Part shown: positions 26,658 through 41,600 of the stretch, in pieces
Numbering within the stretch: position 1 is the stretch's first letter
How the letters are laid out: each line of letters opens with the position of its first letter
Source of the DNA: Catonia carolina
Taxonomy: Eukaryota > Arthropoda > Insecta > Hemiptera > Achilidae
NCBI GenBank assembly: GCA_035578175.1
Contig: JAQMRL010000002.1
Location: forward strand, 134,170,171-134,234,170
Direction of reading: 5' to 3'
DNA: 64,000 nucleotides
Position numbers and translations under genes: made by a program
The notes under the pieces: generated by a model
Told to the model about the DNA's origin: nothing
What the model saw: only the letters and a program-made list of their open reading frames with translations
Database searches by the model: none

Positions 26658-29600
26658 TTAGTTCCTGTAATTTAAGATGGATGAAATTTATTGTGGCCAT
26701 AATGAAAAGGTAGAGTGTTAAACATTTTTTGCACGTAATTTGCTAGTTCCTGACCGTAAATATGTATTCATTTTTATCACAGGGTCAGCCAATTATATGA
26801 CTAAAGCACGTAAGAACAGAAGAGGTAGAGGTATAAATGACACTAGTCAGAGTTATCTCATCCGAGTTTCATGAATTTCATTTTACAATCAAACCCTGTT
26901 GATAATGAAATACAGGTGTCATTCGGAGAGTCGAAAGTACATGATTTTCCAAAGGACTGGCATTCTGATACGTATAATTATAAACGCTGTGCGACGACCA
27001 TGTAAATCAAATCAACTCATCTCACTCAGAAAAGATTTTAGAGGTTCAAACCACCTTTTCCGCTGCTTACCTAAAAAACAATTTTCATTGCACAACAATT
27101 TCAACAGCCAGCATTTGTTTACTGACAAATTGGATTGAAAATAAGTAATTTTATTAGCCTACCTTGCTTAAGAGAACGCATGAGTTGTTCGGTTTCGGAA
27201 CGTTAAAAAGTCGCATCTGATAATGCTTATAAAATTGCAATATTCGAACAAGCTGCCTACATAAACACTGATTACAGGCCTAAAACTCTATTAAATCACA
27301 GCTATCGGGATCGTAATTTTTCTGCTTATACTTTCGCTACGACAATTAAGCGAATGCTGTCGCCGAATTATTTTTTATTTATCTCATCTGTACGAATCAG
27401 GTGTTAAAGTTTATAGTTTTACACTGCCTGTGTACAAGATATAAATACTGCTTATAAATTTCCCGTTAACTAACAGATCCTAAATCAACGAAAAGTATAC
27501 TTGACAAGACGTTATTTGACAAATTATTTTTGACCTACGCTATTATTGTGTTTAACAGAAACAAAAATATATGTATCAAAATATAACTGGTATTTAACAA
27601 ACGATCTTTTAGGGTTGCGTGAGTAAGTCGGGCCAAGTTGAGTGTGATGCGCATGTGACGTCAACGGCTCAGGTAATAATTGCCCAATCAGAGTCTTATA
27701 TTTTCGGCCAATAAGAAAGCCCAGTTTTAACCAATCAGATGTCTTCTTTTGCGTCATTTTGATTGGTTAATATTGTCCAATCAGAGAGTTTATATTACTG
27801 TACTACGTCACACCGATGTCAACCAATGACAAAGTGTCTTGAGCGTTACGTCATTCGTCAGGATATGCTGCTTTCTGATTGGTCCGTACTGATTCTGGAC
27901 GTCACGTCGAGTATGATTGTAATATAAGGTCCACACCCAATGTCAACCTCTAGTGAACGGTAGAGCAAAACATTTGAAGGTACCTTTTAATGAGATTTAT
28001 AGTTTCTAGGTAAATATCACTTACGAAATATGTAGTACCCCATTGTAGAGATCTTTCGAGTTCTTAAGGAAATTAAAAATTGGTTTCTGTTGTTGCTAAA
28101 TGTTAACACGGTTTTTTAAAAAATCACGAGTGTTCATTTGTATACCGACACAAAGAAAAATAAACAAAAGAGAGTTTTCTGTTTTTCCTAGTTGTTCGAT
28201 TTTTGTAACCTAATTTTTGGCCAGTAATGTATCATATTTTTAAGGGAATGACTTTATACAACTGTAAATAAATATTACGATACGTAGAAGGCAACTGAAA
28301 AATCTAATTCAAAATATCTTGAGACGAAACAAAGTCAATATCCTACCGGGTAAGAAAATATACATCATTAATCCGTTTTATAACAAGAAAACTATTTTGC
28401 TCTACTAACGAGCATTAGTCGACAAATAATAATCAACGGTCTGACAAAATGATGATATAATGGCCGATGTAATTTCGAAAAAGGTTTTCTGGCTTTACTT
28501 TTATTTCATTAGTTCCTGTAATTTAAGATGGATGAAATTTATTGTGGCCATAATGAAAAGGTAGAGTGTTAAACATTTTTTGCACGTAATTTGCTAGTTC
28601 CTGACCGTAAATATGTATTCATTTTTATCACAGGGTCAGCCAATTATATGACTAAAGCACGTAAGAACAGAAGAGGTAGAGGTATAAATGACACTAGTCA
28701 GAGTTATCTCATCCGAGTTTCATGAATTTCATTTTACAATCAAACCCTGTTGATAATGAAATACAGGTGTCATTCGGAGAGTCGAAAGTACATGATTTTC
28801 CAAAGGACTGGCATTCTGATACGTATAATTATAAACGCTGTGCGACGACCATGTAAATCAAATCAACTCATCTCACTCAGAAAAGATTTTAGAGGTTCAA
28901 ACCACCTTTTCCGCTGCTTACCTAAAAAACAATTTTCATTGCACAACAATTTCAACAGCCAGCATTTGTTTACTGACAAATTGGATTGAAAATAAGTAAT
29001 TTTATTAGCCTACCTTGCTTAAGAGAACGCATGAGTTGTTCGGTTTCGGAACGTTAAAAAGTCGCATCTGATAATGCTTATAAAATTGCAATATTCGAAC
29101 AAGCTGCCTACATAAACACTGATTACAGGCCTAAAACTCTATAAAATCACAGCTATCGGGATCGTAATTTTTCTGCTTATACTTTCGCTACGACAATTAA
29201 GCGAATGCTGTCGCCGAATTATTTTTTATTTATCTCATCTGTACGAATCAGGTGTTAAAGTTTATAGTTTTACACTGCCTGTGTACAAGATATAAATACT
29301 GCTTATAAATTTCCCGTTAACTAACAGATCCTAAATCAACGAAAAGTATACTTGACAAGACGTTATTTGACAAATTATTTTTGACCTACGCTATTATTGT
29401 GTTTAACAGAAACAAAAATATATGTATCAAAATATAACTGGTATTTAACAAACGATCTTTTAGGGTTGCGTGAGTAAGTCGGGCCAAGTTGAGTGTGATG
29501 CGCATGTGACGTCAACGGCTCAGGTAATAATTGCCCAATCAGAGTCTTATATTTTCGGCCAATAAGAAAGCCCAGTTTTAACCAATCAGATGTCTTCTTT

Positions 29601-32600
29601 TGCGTCATTTTGATTGGTTAATATTGTCCAATCAGAGAGTTTATATTACTGTACTACGTCACACCGATGTCAACCAATGACAAAGTGTCTTGAGCGTTAC
29701 GTCATTCGTCAGGATATGCTGCTTTCTGATTGGTCCGTACTGATTCTGGACGTCACGTCGAGTATGATTGTAATATAAGGTCCACACCCAATGTCAACCT
29801 CTAGTGAACGGTAGAGCAAAACATTTGAAGGTACCTTTTAATGAGATTTATAGTTTCTAGGTAAATATCACTTACGAAATATGTAGTACCCCATTGTAGA
29901 GATCTTTCGAGTTCTTAAGGAAATTAAAAATTGGTTTCTGTTGTTGCTAAATGTTAACACGGTTTTTTAAAAAATCACGAGTGTTCATTTGTATACCGAC
30001 ACAAAGAAAAATAAACAAAAGAGAGTTTTCTGTTTTTCCTAGTTGTTCGATTTTTGTAACCTAATTTTTGGCCAGTAATGTATCATATTTTTAAGGGAAT
30101 GACTTTATACAACTGTAAATAAATATTACGATACGTAGAAGGCAACTGAAAAATCTAATTCAAAATATCTTGAGACGAAACAAAGTCAATATCCTACCGG
30201 GTAAGAAAATATTCATCATTAATCCGTTTTATAACAAGAAAACTATTTTGCTCTACTAACGAGCATTAGTCGACAAATAATAATCAACGGTCTGACAAAA
30301 TGATGATATAATGGCCGATGTAATTTCGAAAAAGGTTTTCTGGCTTTACTTTTATTTCATTAGTTCCTGTAATTTAAGATGGATGAAATTTATTGTGGCC
30401 ATAATGAAAAGGTAGAGTGTTAAACATTTTTTGCACGTAATTTGCTAGCTCCTGACCGTAAATATGTATTCATTTTTATCACAGGGTCAGCCAATTATAT
30501 GACTAAAGCACGTAAGAACAGAAGAGGTAGAGGTATAAATGACACTAGTCAGAGTTATCTCATCCGAGTTTCATGAATTTCATTTTACAATCAAACCCTG
30601 TTGATAATGAAATACAGGTGTCATTCGGAGAGTCGAAAGTACATGATTTTCCAAAGGACTGGCATTCTGATACGTATAATTATAAACGCTGTGCGACGAC
30701 CATGTAAATCAAATCAACTCATCTCACTCAGAAAAGATTTTAGAGGTTCAAACCACCTTTTCCGCTGCTTACCTAAATAACAATTTTCATTGCACAACAA
30801 TTTCAACAGCCAGCATTTGTTTACTGACAAATTGGATTGAAAATAAGTAATTTTATTAGCCTACCTTGCTTAAGAGAACGCATGAGTTGTTCGGTTTCGG
30901 AACGTTAAAAAGTCGCATCTGATAATGCTTATAAAATTGCAATATTCGAACAAGCTGCCTACATAAACACTGATTACAGGCCTAAAACTCTATAAAATCA
31001 CAGCTATCGGGATCGTAATTTTTCTGCTTAACTTTCGCTACGACAATTAAGCGAATGCTGTCGCCGAATTATTTTTTATTTATCTCATCTGTACGAATCA
31101 GGTGTTAAAGTTTATAGTTTTACACTGCCTGTGTACAAGATATAAATACTGCTTATAAATTTCCCGTTAACTAACAGATCCTAAATCAACGAAAAGTATA
31201 CTTGACAAGACGTTATTTGACAAATTATTTTTGACCTACGCTATTATTGTGTTTAACAGAAACAAAAATATATGTATCAAAATATAACTGGTATTTAACA
31301 AACGATCTTTTAGGGTTGCGTGAGTAAGTCGGGCCAAGTTGAGTGTGATGCGCATGTGACGTCAACGGCTCAGGTAATAATTGCCCAATCAGAGTCTTAT
31401 ATTTTCGGCCAATAAGAAAGCCCAGTTTTAACCAATCAGATGTCTTCTTTTGCGTCATTTTGATTGGTTAATATTGTCCAATCAGAGAGTTTATATTACT
31501 GTACTACGTCACACCGATGTCAACCAATGACAAAGTGTTTTTAGCGTTACGTCATTCGTCAGGATATGCTGCTTTCTGATTGGTCCGTACTGATTCTGGA
31601 CGTCACGTCGAGTATGATTGTAATATAAGGTCCACACCCAATGTCAACCTCTAGTGAACGGTAGAGCAAAACATTTGAAGGTACCTTTTAATGAGATTTA
31701 TAGTTTCTAGGTAAATATCACTTACGAAATATGTAGTACCCCATTGTAGAGATCTTTCGAGTTCTTAAGGAAATTAAAAATTGGTTTCTGTTGTTGCTAA
31801 ATGTTAACACGGTTTTTTAAAAAATCACGAGTGTTCATTTGTATACCGACACAAAGAAAAATAAACAAAAGAGAGTTTTCTGTTTTTCCTAGTTGTTCGA
31901 TTTTTGTAACCTAATTTTTGGCCAGTAATGTATCATATTTTTAAGGGAATGACTTTATACAACTGTAAATAAATATTACGATACGTAGAAGGCAACTGAA
32001 AAATCTAATTCAAAATATCTTGAGACGAAACAAAGTCAATATCCTACCGGGTAAGAAAATATACATCATTAATCCGTTTTATAACAAGAAAACTATTTTG
32101 CTCTACTAACGAGCATTAGTCGACAAATAATAATCAACGGTCTGACAAAATGATGATATAATGGCCGATGTAATTTCGAAAAAGGTTTTCTGGCTTTACT
32201 TTTATTTCATTAGTTCCTGTAATTTAAGATGGATGAAATTTATTGTGGCCATAATGAAAAGGTAGAGTGTTAAACATTTTTTGCACGTAATTTGCTAGTT
32301 CCTGACCGTAAATATGTATTCATTTTTATCACAGGGTCAGCCAATTATATGACTAAAGCACGTAAGAACAGAAGAGGTAGAGGTATAAATGACACTAGTC
32401 AGAGTTATCTCATCCGAGTTTCATGAATTTCATTTTACAATCAAACCCTGTTGATAATGAAATACAGGTGTCATTCGGAGAGTCGAAAGTACATGATTTT
32501 CCAAAGGACTGGCATTCTGATACGTATAATTATAAACGCTGTGCGACGACCATGTAAATCAAATCAACTCATCTCACTCAGAAAAGATTTTAGAGGTTCA

Positions 32601-35600
32601 AACCACCTTTTCCGCTGCTTACCTAAATAACAATTTTCATTGCACAACAATTTCAACAGCCAGCATTTGTTTACTGACAAATTGGATTGAAAATAAGTAA
32701 TTTTATTAGCCTACCTTGCTTAAGAGAACGCATGAGTTGTTCGGTTTCGGAACGTTAAAAAGTCGCATCTGATAATGCTTATAAAATTGCAATATTCGAA
32801 CAAGCTGCCTACATGAACACTGATTACAGGCCTAAAACTCTATAAAATCACAGCTATCGGGATCGTAATTTTTCTGCTTATACTTTCGCTACGACAATTA
32901 AGCGAATGCTGTCGCCGAATTATTTTTTATTTATCTCATCTGTACGAATCAGGTGTTAAAGTTTATAGTTTTACACTGCCTGTGTACAAGATATAAATAC
33001 TGCTTATAAATTTCCCGTTAACTAACAGATCCTAAATCAACGAAAAGTATACTTGACAAGACGTTATTTGACAAATTATTTTTGACCTACGCTATTATTG
33101 TGTTTAACAGAAACAAAAATATATGTATCAAAATATAACTGGTATTTAACAAACGATCTTTTAGGGTTGCGTGAGTAAGTCGGGCCAAGTTGAGTGTGAT
33201 GCGCATGTGACGTCAACGGCTCAGGTAATAATTGCCCAATCAGAGTCTTATATTTTCGGCCAATAAGAAAGCCCAGTTTTAACCAATCAGATGTCTTCTT
33301 TTGCGTCATTTTGATTGGTTAATATTGTCCAATCAGAGAGTTTATATTACTGTACTACGTCACACCGATGTCAACCAATGACAAAGTGTCTTGAGCGTTA
33401 CGTCATTCGTCAGGATATGCTGCTTTCTGATTGGTCCGTACTGATTCTGGACGTCACGTCGAGTATGATTGTAATATAAGGTCCACACCCAATGTCAACC
33501 TCTAGTGAACGGTAGAGCAAAACATTTGAAGGTACCTTTTAATGAGATTTATAGTTTCTAGGTAAATATCACTTACGAAATATGTAGTACCCCATTGTAG
33601 AGATCTTTCGAGTTCTTAAGGAAATTAAAAATTGGTTTCTGTTGTTGCTAAATGTTAACACGGTTTTTTAAAAAATCACGAGTGTTCATTTGTATACCGA
33701 CACAAAGAAAAATAAACAAAAGAGAGTTTTCTGTTTTTCCTAGTTGTTCGATTTTTGTAACCTAATTTTTGGCCAGTAATGTATCATATTTTTAAGGGAA
33801 TGACTTTATACAACTGTAAATAAATATTACGATACGTAGAAGGCAACTGAAAAATCTAATTCAAAATATCTTGAGACGAAACAAAGTCAATATCCTACCG
33901 GGTAAGAAAATATACATCATTAATCCGTTTTATAACAAGAAAACTATTTTGCTCTACTAACGAGCATTAGTCGACAAATAATAATCAACGGTCTGACAAA
34001 ATGATGATATAATGGCCGATGTAATTTCGAAAAAGGTTTTCTGGCTTTACTTTTATTTCATTAGTTCCTGTAATTTAAGATGGATGAAATTTATTGTGGC
34101 CATAATGAAAAGGTAGAGTGTTAAACATTTTTTGCACGTAATTTGCTAGTTCCTGACCGTAAATATGTATTCATTTTTATCACAGGGTCAGCCAATTATA
34201 TGACTAAAGCACGTAAGAACAGAAGAGGTAGAGGTATAAATGACACTAGTCAGAGTTATCTCATCCGAGTTTCATGAATTTCATTTTACAATCAAACCCT
34301 GTTGATAATGAAATACAGGTGTCATTCGGAGAGTCGAAAGTACATGATTTTCCAAAGGACTGGCATTCTGATACGTATAATTATAAACGCTGTGCGACGA
34401 CCATGTAAATCAAATCAACTCATCTCACTCAGAAAAGATTTTAGAGGTTCAAACCACCTTTTCCGCTGCTTACCTAAAAAACAATTTTCATTGCACAACA
34501 ATTTCAACAGCCAGCATTTGTTTACTGACAAATTGGATTGAAAATAAGTAATTTTATTAGCCTACCTTGCTTAAGAGAACGCATGAGTTGTTCGGTTTCG
34601 GAACGTTAAAAAGTCGCATCTGATAATGCTTATAAAATTGCAATATTCGAACAAGCTGCCTACATAAACACTGATTACAGGCCTAAAACTCTATAAAATC
34701 ACAGCTATCGGGATCGTAATTTTTCTGCTTATACTTTCGCTACGACAATTAAGCGAATGCTGTCGCCGAATTATTTTTTATTTATCTCATCTGTACGAAT
34801 CAGGTGTTAAAGTTTATAGTTTTACACTGCCTGTGTACAAGATATAAATACTGCTTATAAATTTCCCGTTAACTAACAGATCCTAAATCAACGAAAAGTA
34901 TACTTGACAAGACGTTATTTGACAAATTATTTTTGACCTACGCTATTATTGTGTTTAACAGAAACAAAAATATATGTATCAAAATATAACTGGTATTTAA
35001 CAAACGATCTTTTAGGGTTGCGTGAGTAAGTCGGGCCAAGTTGAGTGTGATGCGCATGTGACGTCAACGGCTCAGGTAATAATTGCCCAATCAGAGTCTT
35101 ATATTTTCGGCCAATAAGAAAGCCCAGTTTTAACCAATCAGATGTCTTCTTTTGCGTCATTTTGATTGGTTAATATTGTCCAATCAGAGAGTTTATATTA
35201 CTGTACTACGTTACACCGATGTCAACCAATGACAAAGTGTCTTGAGCGTTACGTCATTCGTCAGGATATGCTGCTTTCTGATTGGTCCGTACTGATTCTG
35301 GACGTCACGTCGAGTATGATTGTAATATAAGGTCCACACCCAATGTCAACCTCTAGTGAACGGTAGAGCAAAACATTTGAAGGTACCTTTTAATGAGATT
35401 TATAGTTTCTAGGTAAATATCACTTACGAAATATGTAGTACCCCATTGTAGAGATCTTTCGAGTTCTTAAGGAAATTAAAAATTGGTTTCTGTTGTTGCT
35501 AAATGTTAACACGGTTTTTTAAAAAATCACGAGTGTTCATTTGTATACCGACACAAAGAAAAATAAACAAAAGAGAGTTTTCTGTTTTTCCTAGTTGTTC

Positions 35601-38600
35601 GATTTTTGTAACCTAATTTTTGGCCAGTAATGTATCATATTTTTAAGGGAATGACTTTATACAACTGTAAATAAATATTACGATACGTAGAAGGCAACTG
35701 AAAAATCTAATTCAAAATATCTTGAGACGAAACAAAGTCAATATCCTACCGGGTAAGAAAATATACATCATTAATCCGTTTTATAACAAGAAAACTATTT
35801 TGCTCTACTAACGAGCATTAGTCGACAAATAATAATCAACGGTCTGACAAAATGATGATATAATGGCCGATGTAATTTCGAAAAAGGTTTTCTGGCTTTA
35901 CTTTTATTTCATTAGTTCCTGTAATTTAAGATGGATGAAATTTATTGTGGCCATAATGAAAAGGTAGAGTGTTAAACATTTTTTGCACGTAATTTGCTAG
36001 TTCCTGACCGTAAATATGTATTCATTTTTATCACAGGGTCAGCCAATTATATGACTAAAGCACGTAAGAACAGAAGAGGTAGAGGTATAAATGACACTAG
36101 TCAGAGTTATCTCATCCGAGTTTCATGAATTTCATTTTACAATCAAACCCTGTTGATAATGAAATACAGGTGTCATTCGGAGAGTCGAAAGTACATGATT
36201 TTCCAAAGGACTGGCATTCTGATACGTATAATTATAAACGCTGTGCGACGACCATGTAAATCAAATCAACTCATCTCACTCAGAAAAGATTTTAGAGGTT
36301 CAAACCACCTTTTCCGCTGCTTACCTAAAAAACAATTTTCATTGCACAACAATTTCAACAGCCAGCATTTGTTTACTGACAAATTGGATTGAAAATAAGT
36401 AATTTTATTAGCCTACCTTGCTTAAGAGAACGCATGAGTTGTTCGGTTTCGGAACGTTAAAAAGTCGCATCTGATAATGCTTATAAAATTGCAATATTCG
36501 AACAAGCTGCCTACATAAACACTGATTACAGGCCTAAAACTCTATAAAATCACAGCTATCGGGATCGTAATTTTTCTGCTTATACTTTCGCTACGACAAT
36601 TAAGCGAATGCTGTCGCCGAATTATTTTTTATTTATCTCATCTGTACGAATCAGGTGTTAAAGTTTATAGTTTTACACTGCCTGTGTACAAGATATAAAT
36701 ACTGCTTATAAATTTCCCGTTAACTAACAGATCCTAAATCAACGAAAAGTATACTTGACAAGACGTTATTTGACAAATTATTTTTGACCTACGCTATTAT
36801 TGTGTTTAACAGAAACAAAAATATATGTATCAAAATATAACTGGTATTTAACAAACGATCTTTTAGGGTTGCGTGAGTAAGTCGGGCCAAGTTGAGTGTG
36901 ATGCGCATGTGACGTCAACGGCTAAGTAATAATTGCCCAATCAGAGTCTTATATTTTCGGCCAATAAGAAAGCCCAGTTTTAACCAATCAGATGTCTTCT
37001 TTTGCGTCATTTTGATTGGTTAATATTGTCCAATCAGAGAGTTTATATTACTGTACTACGTCACACCGATGTCAACCAATGACAAAGTGTTTTTAGCGTT
37101 ACGTCATTCGTCAGGATATGCTGCTTTCTGATTGGTCCGTACTGATTCTGGACGTCACGTCGAGTATGATTGTAATATAAGGTCCACACCCAATGTCAAC
37201 CTCTAGTGAACGGTAGAGCAAAACATTTGAAGGTACCTTTTAATGAGATTTATAGTTTCTAGGTAAATATCACTTACGAAATATGTAGTACCCCATTGTA
37301 GAGATCTTTCGAGTTCTTAAGGAAATTAAAAATTGGTTTCTGTTGTTGCTAAATGTTAACACGGTTTTTTAAAAAATCACGAGTGTTCATTTGTATACCG
37401 ACACAAAGAAAAATAAACAAAAGAGAGTTTTCTGTTTTTCCTAGTTGTTCGATTTTTGTAACCTAATTTTTGGCCAGTAATGTATCATATTTTTAAGGGA
37501 ATGACTTTATACAACTGTAAATAAATATTACGATACGTAGAAGGCAACTGAAAAATCTAATTCAAAATATCTTGAGACGAAACAAAGTCAATATCCTACC
37601 GGGTAAGAAAATATACATCATTAATCCGTTTTATAACAAGAAAACTATTTTGCTCTACTAACGAGCATTAGTCGACAAATAATAATCAACGGTCTGACAA
37701 AATGATGATATAATGGCCGATGTAATTTCGAAAAAGGTTTTCTGGCTTTACTTTTATTTCATTAGTTCCTGTAATTTAAGATGGATGAAATTTATTGTGG
37801 CCATAATGAAAAGGTAGAGTGTTAAACATTTTTTGCACGTAATTTGCTAGTTCCTGACCGTAAATATGTATTCATTTTTATCACAGGGTCAGCCAATTAT
37901 ATGACTAAAGCACGTAAGAACAGAAGAGGTAGAGGTATAAATGACACTAGTCAGAGTTATCTCATCCGAGTTTCATGAATTTCATTTTACAATCAAACCC
38001 TGTTGATAATGAAATACAGGTGTCATTCGGAGAGTCGAAAGTACATGATTTTCCAAAGGACTGGCATTCTGATACGTATAATTATAAACGCTGTGCGACG
38101 ACCATGTAAATCAAATCAACTCATCTCACTCAGAAAAGATTTTAGAGGTTCAAACCACCTTTTCCGCTGCTTACCTAAAAAACAATTTTCATTGCACAAC
38201 AATTTCAACAGCCAGCATTTGTTTACTGACAAATTGGATTGAAAATAAGTAATTTTATTAGCCTACCTTGCTTAAGAGAACGCATGAGTTGTTCGGTTTC
38301 GGAACGTTAAAAAGTCGCATCTGATAATGCTTATAAAATTGCAATATTCGAACAAGCTGCCTACATAAACACTGATTACAGGCCTAAAACTCTATAAAAT
38401 CACAGCTATCGGGATCGTAATATTTCTGCTTATACTTTCGCTACGACAATTAAGCGAATGCTGTCGCCGAATTATTTTTTATTTATCTCATCTGTACGAA
38501 TCAGGTGTTAAAGTTTATAGTTTTACACTGCCTGTGTACAAGATATAAATACTGCTTATAAATTTCCCGTTAACTAACAGATCCTAAATCAACGAAAAGT

Positions 38601-41600
38601 ATACTTGACAAGACGTTATTTGACAAATTATTTTTGACCTACGCTATTATTGTGTTTAACAGAAACAAAAATATATGTATCAAAAAATAACTGGTATTTA
38701 ACAAACGATCTTTTAGGGTTACGTGAGTAAGTCGGGCCAAGTTGAGTGTGATGCGCATGTGACGTCAACGGCTCAGGTAATAATTGCCCAATCAGAGTCT
38801 TATATTTTCGGCCAATAAGAAAGCCCAGTTTTAACCAATCAGATGTCTTCTTTTGCGTCATTTTGATTGGTTAATATTGTCCAATCAGAGAGTTTATATT
38901 ACTGTACTACGTCACACCGATGTCAACCAATGACAAAGTGTCTTGAGCGTTACGTCATTCGTCAGGATATGCTGCTTTCTGATTGGTCCGTACTGATTCT
39001 GGACGTCACGTCGAGTATGATTGTAATATAAGGTCCACACCCAATGTCAACCTCTAGTGAACGGTAGAGCAAAACATTTGAAGGTACCTTTTAATGAGAT
39101 TTATAGTTTCTAGGTAAATATCACTTACGAAATATGTAGTACCCCATTGTAGAGATCTTTCGAGTTCTTAAGGAAATTAAAAATTGGTTTCTGTTGTTGC
39201 TAAATGTTAACACGGTTTTTTAAAAAATCACGAGTGTTCATTTGTATACCGACACAAAGAAAAATAAACAAAAGAGAGTTTTCTGTTTTTCCTAGTTGTT
39301 CGATTTTTGTAACCTAATTTTTGGCCAGTAATGTATCATATTTTTAAGGGAATGACTTTATACAACTGTAAATAAATATTACGATACGTAGAAGGCAACT
39401 GAAAAATCTAATTCAAAATATCTTGAGACGAAACAAAGTCAATATCCTACCGGGTAAGGAAATATACATCATTAATCCGTTTTATAACAAGAAAACTATT
39501 TTGCTCTACTAACGAGCATTAGTCGACAAATAATAATCAACGGTCTGACAAAATGATGATATAATGGCCGATGTAATTTCGAAAAAGGTTTTCTGGCTTT
39601 ACTTTTATTTCATTAGTTCCTGTAATTTAAGATGGATGAAATTTATTGTGGCCATAATGAAAAGGTAGAGTGTTAAACATTTTTTGCACGTAATTTGCTA
39701 GTTCCTGACCGTAAATATGTATTCATTTTTATCACAGGGTCAGCCAATTATATGACTAAAGCACGTAAGAACAGAAGAGGTAGAGGTATAAATGACACTA
39801 GTCAGAGTTATCTCATCCGAGTTTCATGAATTTCATTTTACAATCAAACCCTGTTGATAATGAAATACAGGTGTCATTCGGAGAGTCGAAAGTACATGAT
39901 TTTCCAAAGGACTGGCATTCTGATACGTATAATTATAAACGCTGTGCGACGACCATGTAAATCAAATCAACTCATCTCACTCAGAAAAGATTTTAGAGGT
40001 TCAAACCACCTTTTCCGCTGCTTACCTAAATAACAATTTTCATTGCACAACAATTTCAACAGCCAGCATTTGTTTACTGACAAATTGGATTGAAAATAAG
40101 TAATTTTATTAGCCTACCTTGCTTAAGAGAACGCATGAGTTGTTCGGTTTCGGAACGTTAAAAAGTCGCATCTGATAATGCTTATAAAATTGCAATATTC
40201 GAACAAGCTGCCAACATAAACACTGATTACAGGCCTAAAACTCTATAAAATCACAGCTATCGGGATCGTAATTTTTCTGCTTATACTTTCGCTACGACAA
40301 TTAAGCGAATGCTGTCGCCGAATTATTTTTTATTTATCTCATCTGTACGAATCAGGTGTTAAAGTTTATAGTTTTACACTGCCTGTGTACAAGATATAAA
40401 TACTGCTTATAAATTTCCCGTTAACTAACAGATCCTAAATCAACGAAAAGTATACTTGACAAGACGTTATTTGACAAATTATTTTTGACCTACGCTATTA
40501 TTGTGTTTAACAGAAACAAAAATATATGTATCAAAATATAACTGGTATTTAACAAACGATCTTTTAGGGTTGCGTGAGTAAGTCGGGCCAAGTTGAGTGT
40601 GATGCGCATGTGACGTCAACGGCTCAGGTAATAATTGCCCAATCAGAGTCTTATATTTTCGGCCAATAAGAAAGCCCAGTTTTAACCAATCAGATGTCTT
40701 CTTTTGCGTCATTTTGATTGGTTAATATTGTCCAATCAGAGAGTTTATATTACTGTACTACGTCACACCGATGTCAACCAATGACAAAGTGTCTTGAGCG
40801 TTACGTCATTCGTCAGGATATGCTGCTTTCTGATTGGTCCGTACTGATTCTGGACGTCACGTCGAGTATGATTGTAATATAAGGTCCACACCCAATGTCA
40901 ACCTCTAGTGAACGGTAGAGCAAAACATTTGAAGGTACCTTTTAATGAGATTTATAGTTTCTAGGTAAATATCACTTACGAAATATGTAGTACCCCATTG
41001 TAGAGATCTTTCGAGTTCTTAAGGAAATTAAAAATTGGTTTCTGTTGTTGCTAAATGTTAACACGGTTTTTTAAAAAATCACGAGTGTTCATTTGTATAC
41101 CGACACAAAGAAAAATAAACAAAAGAGAGTTTTCTGTTTTTCCTAGTTGTTCGATTTTTGTAACCTAATTTTTGGCCAGTAATGTATCATATTTTTAAGG
41201 GAATGACTTTATACAACTGTAAATAAATATTACGATACGTAGAAGGCAACTGAAAAATCTAATTCAAAATATCTTGAGACGAAACAAAGTCAATATCCTA
41301 CCGGGTAAGAAATTATACATCATTAATCCGTTTTATAACAAGAAAACTATTTTGCTCTACTAACGAGCATTAGTCGACAAATAATAATCAACGGTCTGAC
41401 AAAATGATGATATAATGGCCGATGTAATTTCGAAAAAGGTTTTCTGGCTTTACTTTTATTTCATTAGTTCCTGTAATTTAAGATGGATGAAATTTATTGT
41501 GGCCATAATGAAAAGGTAGAGTGTTAAACATTTTTTGCACGTAATTTGCTAGTTCCTGACCGTAAATATGTATTCATTTTTATCACAGGGTCAGCCAATT